From an uncultured Collinsella sp. (GTDB taxonomy: Bacteria > Actinomycetota > Coriobacteriia > Coriobacteriales > Coriobacteriaceae): 64,000 nt of DNA. The notes under the pieces are model-generated. The model was not told where the DNA came from. It did not search any database and saw nothing but the letters and a program-made list of their open reading frames with translations. This document shows, in pieces, positions 58,853 to 64,000 of the stretch. The DNA is taken from NCBI GenBank assembly GCA_902489665.1, contig CABUAT010000002.1, positions 1-64,000 of the forward strand, read 5' to 3'. The position numbers and the translations under genes are program-made. The stretch's first letter is position 1. Every line of letters starts with the position of its first letter.

Positions 58853-61800
58853 TATGCATTCACGACCTTTCCGGTTTCGCGATCGAGTTTTTGCGAGACG
58901 ACGCGACTGACGCCGTCGGCTTGCATCGAGACGCCATAGAGGACGTCAGCGTCCTCCATAGTACGGCGCTGATGCGAAATGACCAAGAGCTGCGTATCGG
59001 AACGCAACACATCGAGCGCGCCGATGAGCTTGGACAGGTTGGCGTCATCGAGTGCCGCCTCGACCTCGTCCAGCACATAGAACGGCACCGTGCGCGTGCG
59101 GTACACGGCAAAGAGCAGGGCAAGCGCCGTCAGGCTCTTCTCGCCGCCCGACATGAGCATCATCTTGGTGATGCGCTTGCCGCGCGGCTGCGCCACGACC
59201 TCGATACCCGTCTCGGCAGGATGCTCGGGATCGGTCATCTCCAGATGAGCCTGGCCGCCCGGGAAGAGCATAGCGAAGATCTCGCGGAAGTTCGCGTCGA
59301 CCTTCTCAAACGTCACCAGGAACGCCTTGCGCATCTTGCGATCAATGGCCACCGTGATCTTGGTGAGCGCCTTGCGTGCGCTCTCCAGATCGGCCAGCTG
59401 CTCCTCGATGTAGTCGGCGCGGCGCTTGAGCTGCTCGTACTCCTCCATGGCAACTTGGTTAACGGGACCAAGGTTGTTGATCTGGCGCACAAGCTGGTTG
59501 AGTTCGCGCTCGGCGGCATCGCGGTCCGTGGGCGCCGGAAGCATGAGCGCTTCCTCGAGCACCGTCGTGCCATCGGCGGTAATGGCCTTGATGGCAGCCT
59601 CGACCTGCACCTCGAGCTTGCCACGCGCGACCTTGAACTCGTTTTGCGTCGCCGTGGCGGCATCAACCCGCTCCTTGGCACGGGAGACCTCGGCCTTGGC
59701 ATCCTCGATGGTCTTCTTGAGCGAAGCGGAGTCCGCCTCCTCCAGAGAGGCCTGGTCACGCAGGCGCGCTGCCCAATCCGACGCGCGTTCCAACAGAGCA
59801 GAATAGCGTTCGTGCATGGGATCGACGCGCAGGCGCAGCAGCTCGAGCGAGCGCGAGGCCTGGCGTGTTCCGCGGATACGACGGTCGATGCCCTCAAGAC
59901 GATGCTCCAGGTCGGGCACGCGGCCCTTCAGCGAACGCAGGCGTTCACTCGTCTGGGCTAGGCGAACCTTGGCGTCGGCGAGCTTGCCGGCAGCTTCGGA
60001 ATCGTCACGGCGAACGCGGTCGAGTTCGTCGTTGGCCTCGGCAATCTGCAAGCCCAGATCGCTTGCCTGCGCGCGGGCCTCGTCACGCGAACGGGTGAGC
60101 TCGTCAACGCGCGGGCGCGCAGCGCGAACGGCTTCGGCGGCCTGCTCGCGGCGCTTGGAGATGCGCACGCGCTCGACCTCGGCATTGTTGGCGCTTTGCT
60201 CCAAGCGGCCGATCTCGGAGAGCAGCGAGCGGCGCTCGCCCTCAAGACGGGCAATCTCACCGGCGGCATCGCCCTCAGCGGCACGCGCTTCCTCAACGGC
60301 CGCATTGGCCTCGATGACCTGATCCGAGACATGCTCAAACACAGCGGCCAAATCGGGCTCAAGCCCCTCCAGCTCGCGAATGCGACGCTTACGCTCCAGA
60401 GCACCCGACGCCTCGCCGGCATCGAGGCCCACACGCACCAGGCCGCCGCAGGCGACGCGGGCGCCATCGGAGGTCACGTAAGTCACGCCGTCAACGACCG
60501 GCGCCGACAGCGCGGCAGAAAGATCGTCCACGACGTAATAGCCGCCGAGCAGCGCCTCGACGACGGGTCCGTAGCCTGCGCGCACGGACAGACGATCAAC
60601 CAGACGGGTACCGGCAGCGCCCTCGGCGGCAGCAGAGCCACTCACGCCGCGCGCCGCCAGCAGCGCCTCACCCGAGGCCTTCTTCTGGTCCAGAGCGGAA
60701 CGACCGGCACGCTCAAGCGCGGACGTATCGTCGAACAGCAGCGCATCGATATCGCCGGCAAGTAGTTGCTCCACCAGGCCCTCAAGCTCGCGCGGGGCCT
60801 CGAGCACGTCGCCCAGACGACCCGAGACATCGTCGCCCAGCGCACCCACCAGACGGCTCACGAGCGGCGAGCTGTCGGCCATGCGGGCATCGAGTTTCTT
60901 TTGGCTGGAAAGCTCCGAGCGCACCTCGGACAACTTGTTGCGCGCCTCGCTCTCGCGGGCACGCAGGTCCTTCAGGGCTGCACGGGCGACCTCGGTGGCC
61001 TCACGCGCATCGGCCTGGGCCTGGCGCGCTTCCTCAAGAGCGCCCTCAAGCTCCTCGGCGCGGTCGCGACGGCTCTCGAGCGAGGCCGTGACCTCCTCGA
61101 GCTGCTCGTCAATCTGCTCCAGGCGCGAGGCATACATGTTATCCTCGACCTCGGCATTGCTCAAGGAATCCTTCACCTTGGCGAGCTCGAGCGCGGCGTT
61201 ATCGGCCACGCGCTGCACATCGCGTTGCTCTCGCGTAAGCTGCGAAATCTGATTGTCGAGCGCCACGCGCCGCTCGTGGAGCTCAGCGGCGGCAGGACCA
61301 GCGGCGTCAACGTCCTCCTGGGCTTGCATATGCGCACCGGTCACTTCCTCAAGCTGCGCACGCGCGTCCTCGAGCTCCTCGACCACGCGACGACGCTGAT
61401 GCTCGGAGCTCGAAATCTGACCGCGCATGTCAGACAGGCGCGACACCATGTTGTGGCCCTTTTCCTCGAGCAGGCGCATGTCGGAGTTAATGCGGCCGAC
61501 CACATCTTGCATATGACGGCGTTGCTCGCCCAGGTCGCCCACAAACAGGCCCTTTTCCTCAAGCATAACCTGGAGCTTCTCGAGCTCGCGCTCCTTTTCG
61601 CTCATGCGGTACTGCGCAAGCTCCAGCTCGGCAGCACCTTCCTTGGAGCGGCTCTCCAGGTCGTTCCACTGCGACTGCAGCGAACGAAGCTCATCGACAG
61701 CCAGCATCTGCGTAAGCTCGTTCGCGCGCGAGGACAGCTCTTTGTACTTGCGCGCGCGATCGACCTGACGCTCCAGCGGTCGCAGCTGACGGGCGATTTC

Positions 61801-62388
61801 CTTATTGATGTCGCGGGCACGCGTCAGGTGCTCGTCCATCGACTTAATCTTTTTGAGCGCACGCTCCTTGCGGCGCTTGTGCTTGGAAATGCCGGCGGCC
61901 TCCTCGATGAGGGCGCGACGCTCCTCGGGGCGGCTCTGCAAAATGGCGTCGAGCTTGCCCTGGCTGATGATGGAATGCGTATCCTTGCCTAGGCCCGAAT
62001 CGTGCAGGATGTCCTGAATGTCCATCAGGCGGCACGGACTCGAGTTGATGAGGTACTCGCTTTCGCCCGAGCGATACATACGACGGGTGATGGCGACCTC
62101 GTCAAAGTCGACGGGCAACATATGGTCCGAGTTATCGAGCACCAGCGTGACCTCGGCGACACCCACCGGCTTGCGCGCCGACGAGCCCGAGAAGATGACA
62201 TCCTCCATGGCCTGGCCGCGCAGCTGCTTGGCGCTCTGCTCGCCCAGGACCCACAGGATGGAGTCGGAGATGTTCGATTTTCCCGAGCCGTTTGGACCGA
62301 CGATGACGGTCAGGCCCGGCTCAAACGTCATATGGGCGCGGTCGGCAAACGACTTGAACCCTTTGAGCGTGAGGGACTTGAGATACAC
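58852..62388 (-). CDS. smc: Chromosome segregation protein SMC
   Basis: SMC is the condensin ATPase that compacts and segregates the chromosome with ScpA/ScpB. The 1178 residues have Walker A TVIVGPNGSGKSNISDSILW at about 32, a first coiled coil of about 170-500, the hinge at about 510-660, a second coiled coil to about 1010, then LMSGGEKSLTALALLFAVY (signature) and FYVLDEVEAALDDANL (Walker B). Length is normal. It begins ten bases after rnc and overlaps ftsY. Confidence 0.97.
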   Translation of the reverse strand: MYLKSLTLKGFKSFADRAHMTFEPGLTVIVGPNGSGKSNISDSILWVLGEQSAKQLRGQAMEDVIFSGSSARKPVGVAEVTLVLDNSDHMLPVDFDEVAITRRMYRSGESEYLINSSPCRLMDIQDILHDSGLGKDTHSIISQGKLDAILQSRPEERRALIEEAAGISKHKRRKERALKKIKSMDEHLTRARDINKEIARQLRPLERQVDRARKYKELSSRANELTQMLAVDELRSLQSQWNDLESRSKEGAAELELAQYRMSEKERELEKLQVMLEEKGLFVGDLGEQRRHMQDVVGRINSDMRLLEEKGHNMVSRLSDMRGQISSSEHQRRRVVEELEDARAQLEEVTGAHMQAQEDVDAAGPAAAELHERRVALDNQISQLTREQRDVQRVADNAALELAKVKDSLSNAEVEDNMYASRLEQIDEQLEEVTASLESRRDRAEELEGALEEARQAQADAREATEVARAALKDLRARESEARNKLSEVRSELSSQKKLDARMADSSPLVSRLVGALGDDVSGRLGDVLEAPRELEGLVEQLLAGDIDALLFDDTSALERAGRSALDQKKASGEALLAARGVSGSAAAEGAAGTRLVDRLSVRAGYGPVVEALLGGYYVVDDLSAALSAPVVDGVTYVTSDGARVACGGLVRVGLDAGEASGALERKRRIRELEGLEPDLAAVFEHVSDQVIEANAAVEEARAAEGDAAGEIARLEGERRSLLSEIGRLEQSANNAEVERVRISKRREQAAEAVRAARPRVDELTRSRDEARAQASDLGLQIAEANDELDRVRRDDSEAAGKLADAKVRLAQTSERLRSLKGRVPDLEHRLEGIDRRIRGTRQASRSLELLRLRVDPMHERYSALLERASDWAARLRDQASLEEADSASLKKTIEDAKAEVSRAKERVDAATATQNEFKVARGKLEVQVEAAIKAITADGTTVLEEALMLPAPTDRDAAERELNQLVRQINNLGPVNQVAMEEYEQLKRRADYIEEQLADLESARKALTKITVAIDRKMRKAFLVTFEKVDANFREIFAMLFPGGQAHLEMTDPEHPAETGIEVVAQPRGKRITKMMLMSGGEKSLTALALLFAVYRTRTVPFYVLDEVEAALDDANLSKLIGALDVLRSDTQLLVISHQRRTMEDADVLYGVSMQADGVSRVVSQKLDRETGKVVNA

Positions 62389-62398
62389 GGTTCCTCGC

Positions 62399-63124
62399 TT
62401 ACACGTGCTTCTTGTTCAGAATCACGCCGTTGGTGGTGTAACCCATGCGGTCGAGCGCTTCGAGCGCGGCAGCTCCCTCGGCTTCCTTCTTTGAGGAGCC
62501 GGAGCCGCGACCCTGACGAATACCATCGATCAACACCACAGCGGTAAAGGTGGGCGCATGCGCCGGGCCCTCGGAGCCAACGAGCTTGTACGCCGGAGGT
62601 TCGTGACCGTCGGCTTGCACGCACTCCTGCAAAAACGACTTGGGGTTCGCAGGATGCTCGGCACGCTCGGAAGCCAAATGCGGCTTAAGCGTACGGTGAA
62701 TGAACTCCGCCGCAACGTCCCAGCCGGCATCCAGGTACAGCGCGCCCACGAGCGACTCATAGACGTTCTCGAGGGCCGAATGCAGGCCGCGCGCACCGGT
62801 ACCGGTCTCGGAGGCACCAAAGATGATGATGTCGTCGATGCCCAGCTCGTGAGAAACCTCGGACAGCGTAGCGCCCGAGACAAGCGACACCTTCAAGCGC
62901 GTGAGCTTGCCCTCGTCAAACTCCGGATAGGACTCAAACAGGGAGCGTGCGACCACAGCGCCCAAAATGGAATCGCCCAAGAACTCAAGGCGCTCATAGC
63001 TGGCAGAAACCGGCTGGCCCTCGACTGCCGAGGGATGCGTAAGGGCCGCACGCAGCAGCACCTTATTATTGAACTCGTGGCCCAAGATTTCCTGGGCGCG
63101 CGTAAGTCGTTCGGAAAAAGCCAA
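62399..63124 (-). CDS. rnc: Ribonuclease III
   Basis: RNase III cuts double-stranded RNA, including rRNA precursors. The 241 residues contain the signature YERLEFLGDSILGAVVA near residue 43, the second catalytic acidic patch ENVYESLVGALYLDAGWD near 118, and a C-terminal dsRNA-binding domain (PKSFLQECVQADGHEPPAYK; GSGSSKKEAEGAAALEALD). The start ATG is three bases after the acpP stop. The rnc-smc pairing downstream of acpP is widely conserved in Gram-positive bacteria. Confidence 0.97.
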   Translation of the reverse strand: MAFSERLTRAQEILGHEFNNKVLLRAALTHPSAVEGQPVSASYERLEFLGDSILGAVVARSLFESYPEFDEGKLTRLKVSLVSGATLSEVSHELGIDDIIIFGASETGTGARGLHSALENVYESLVGALYLDAGWDVAAEFIHRTLKPHLASERAEHPANPKSFLQECVQADGHEPPAYKLVGSEGPAHAPTFTAVVLIDGIRQGRGSGSSKKEAEGAAALEALDRMGYTTNGVILNKKHV

Positions 63125-63127
63125 GAC

Positions 63128-63370
63128 TTAGGCCTCCTTGGCAGCTTCGATAGCGTCGACGGCGTCGGCGACAGAGTTGAGCGAGAGCAGAGTCTCGTCA
63201 TCGATCTCGAGGTTGAACTCGTCCTCGATAGCCGTAACCAGCTGCAGGCGCTCGAGCGAGTTGGCATCGAGGTCGTCAAAGGTGGTCTCCTCGCTAATTT
63301 CGGCAACATCGACGCCCAGAACGTCAGCAGCGACCTCGGCGATCTTGTCGAAGATTTCGGAGCGGTCCAT
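63128..63370 (-). CDS. acpP: Acyl carrier protein with NSL phosphopantetheine site
   Basis: ACP carries growing fatty acids on a phosphopantetheine arm. The 80-residue length and acidic helices (IFDKIAEVAADVLGVDVAEI; LVTAIEDEFNLEIDDETLL) are typical. The modified serine is in DDLDANSLERLQ, so the usual DSL motif is NSL: the aspartate that normally contacts the ACP synthase is asparagine. ATG at 63370 has GAGAGGAAG; the longer frame upstream is not ACP-like. It lies between plsX and rnc as expected for fatty-acid/phospholipid genes. Confidence 0.94.
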   Translation of the reverse strand: MDRSEIFDKIAEVAADVLGVDVAEISEETTFDDLDANSLERLQLVTAIEDEFNLEIDDETLLSLNSVADAVDAIEAAKEA

Positions 63371-63406
63371 AGCGCTTCCTCTCATAGTGCATGAATACCA
63401 AAAGAA

Positions 63407-63428
63407 TGGTACCGCCCGGGCGGTACCA
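63407..63428. promoter_or_regulatory. 22-base perfect palindrome between plsX and acpP
   Basis: TGGTACCGCCC followed directly by GGGCGGTACCA is a perfect palindrome, 37 bases before the acpP start. Leftward it is followed by TTCTTTTGG, so it may be a compact terminator/attenuator. Equally it could be an operator for a lipid-gene repressor. Confidence 0.6.
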
Positions 63429-63494
63429 AGACACGGTTCTGATTCTACCCCACGACGTGCGCCGCGAAGCACATAACAGCGCCCTAACTCGCTC

Positions 63495-64000
63495 TTATAA
63501 AACGATACCGTCCATAGAGTTGGCGACATTCTCAACCAGCCCGGCGCGCACGGCTTCGGCCGCCGCGAGCGTACCGTTTTTGACAGCCTCGACTGAGGTG
63601 GCGCCATGGCCGATCAGGACCACGCCGCGCAGGCCCAGAAGAATCGCGCCGCCCTTGGCGTCGCCAGAGAGCTTGGCCTTAATCTCGCGCATCTGCTTTT
63701 TAATGAGCAGCGCGGCGATCTTGGTGCCGAGCGAGGCCATAAAGGCGCCCTTGAGCTCCTGCAGCAAAAACTTGGCAGCGCCCTCGGTAGCTTTGAGAGC
63801 GATATTACCCGACATGCCATCGGCAACGACGACATCGAAGTTACCTGAGGTGAGGTCGGTGCCCTCGCAGTTACCAACAAAGCCGGGAACGGCGGCCTTC
63901 ATAGCAGGGAAACAGGCCTTGGTAAAGTTGGAGCCCTTCTCATCCTCGGTGCCGTTGGCAAGCAGGCCCACGCGAGGATGCTCGATGCCCAGGACGACGC
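63495..64000 (-). CDS. plsX: Phosphate acyltransferase PlsX (5' end outside window)
   Basis: PlsX makes acyl-phosphate from acyl-ACP, the first step of phospholipid synthesis in Gram-positive bacteria. About 168 C-terminal codons are visible. VLGIEHPRVGLLANGTEDEK matches the family's VGLLNIGEE block. It is followed by GNCEGTDLTSGNFDVVVADG, MSGNIALKATEGAAKFLLQE and the end block GAILLGLRGVVLIGHGATSV. It is the first gene of the plsX-acpP-rnc-smc-ftsY-ffh set. The start lies beyond the window. Confidence 0.94.
   Translation of the reverse strand, partial: VVLGIEHPRVGLLANGTEDEKGSNFTKACFPAMKAAVPGFVGNCEGTDLTSGNFDVVVADGMSGNIALKATEGAAKFLLQELKGAFMASLGTKIAALLIKKQMREIKAKLSGDAKGGAILLGLRGVVLIGHGATSVEAVKNGTLAAAEAVRAGLVENVANSMDGIVL

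Overview
The window reads as a chromosomal segment of a Coriobacteriia actinobacterium. Collinsella is my best guess, from the high but not extreme G+C, the protein style, the fructose-PTS layout and the housekeeping order. That genus assignment is inference from recollection, not a database match.

Layout. (1) 1-8.9 kb is a cobalamin/tetrapyrrole block that looks richer in G+C than the rest. On the minus strand are cbiF(cobM), cbiD, an internally deleted cbiL and the start of cbiG. Divergently, a promoter and cobalamin riboswitch lead an operon for an exported CbiK-type chelatase, two lipoproteins and a BtuCD-like ABC importer. A scrap of an IS3-type transposase (8903-8995) lies exactly where this block ends. 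(2) 9-13 kb holds a TetR regulator, a flippase-like membrane protein, two identical tRNA-Glu(CUC) genes and the CCA-adding enzyme. (3) 13-21 kb is a complete fructose PTS: two different FruK-like kinases, enzyme I, HPr, a fused IIBCA permease and a divergent RpiR-type regulator. (4) 21-31.5 kb, nearly all on the minus strand, holds recN, nadK, tlyA, xseB, nusB, an Asp23 protein, efp, an Xaa-Pro peptidase, a degenerate AroB-like protein, aroK, a YqeG-type phosphatase, mltG and ruvX. (5) 31.5-44 kb holds alaS, a small membrane protein, an AI-2E-type transporter, a SigB-like sigma factor with an RsbW-like kinase, a DUF948 protein, rarA, a dGTPase, an orphan GxGD prepilin peptidase, a membrane glycosyltransferase, an RluA-type pseudouridine synthase and lspA. 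(6) 44-56.4 kb holds ileS under a T-box, a glycerol-dehydrogenase-like enzyme, a DUF523 protein, ftsH, a cobO/btuR pseudogene, a MATE transporter, an SpoU methyltransferase, folA-thyA and a DUF134-NifX fusion with two matching palindromes upstream. (7) 56.4-64 kb is the conserved plsX-acpP-rnc-smc-ftsY-ffh run.

Working together. The strongest theme is cobalt/corrinoid metabolism in flux. A riboswitch-controlled uptake operon looks intact, while two biosynthetic genes about 50 kb apart (cbiL and cobO) keep both ends but have lost their middles. That fits a lineage shifting from making to importing corrinoids, although cbiD, cbiF and the visible part of cbiG are intact. The other unusual items are the AroB-like protein without its active-site residues, an acyl carrier protein with NSL instead of DSL, and a long inverted repeat upstream of the PTS genes. 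I saw no CRISPR array, prophage, rRNA operon or replication origin.
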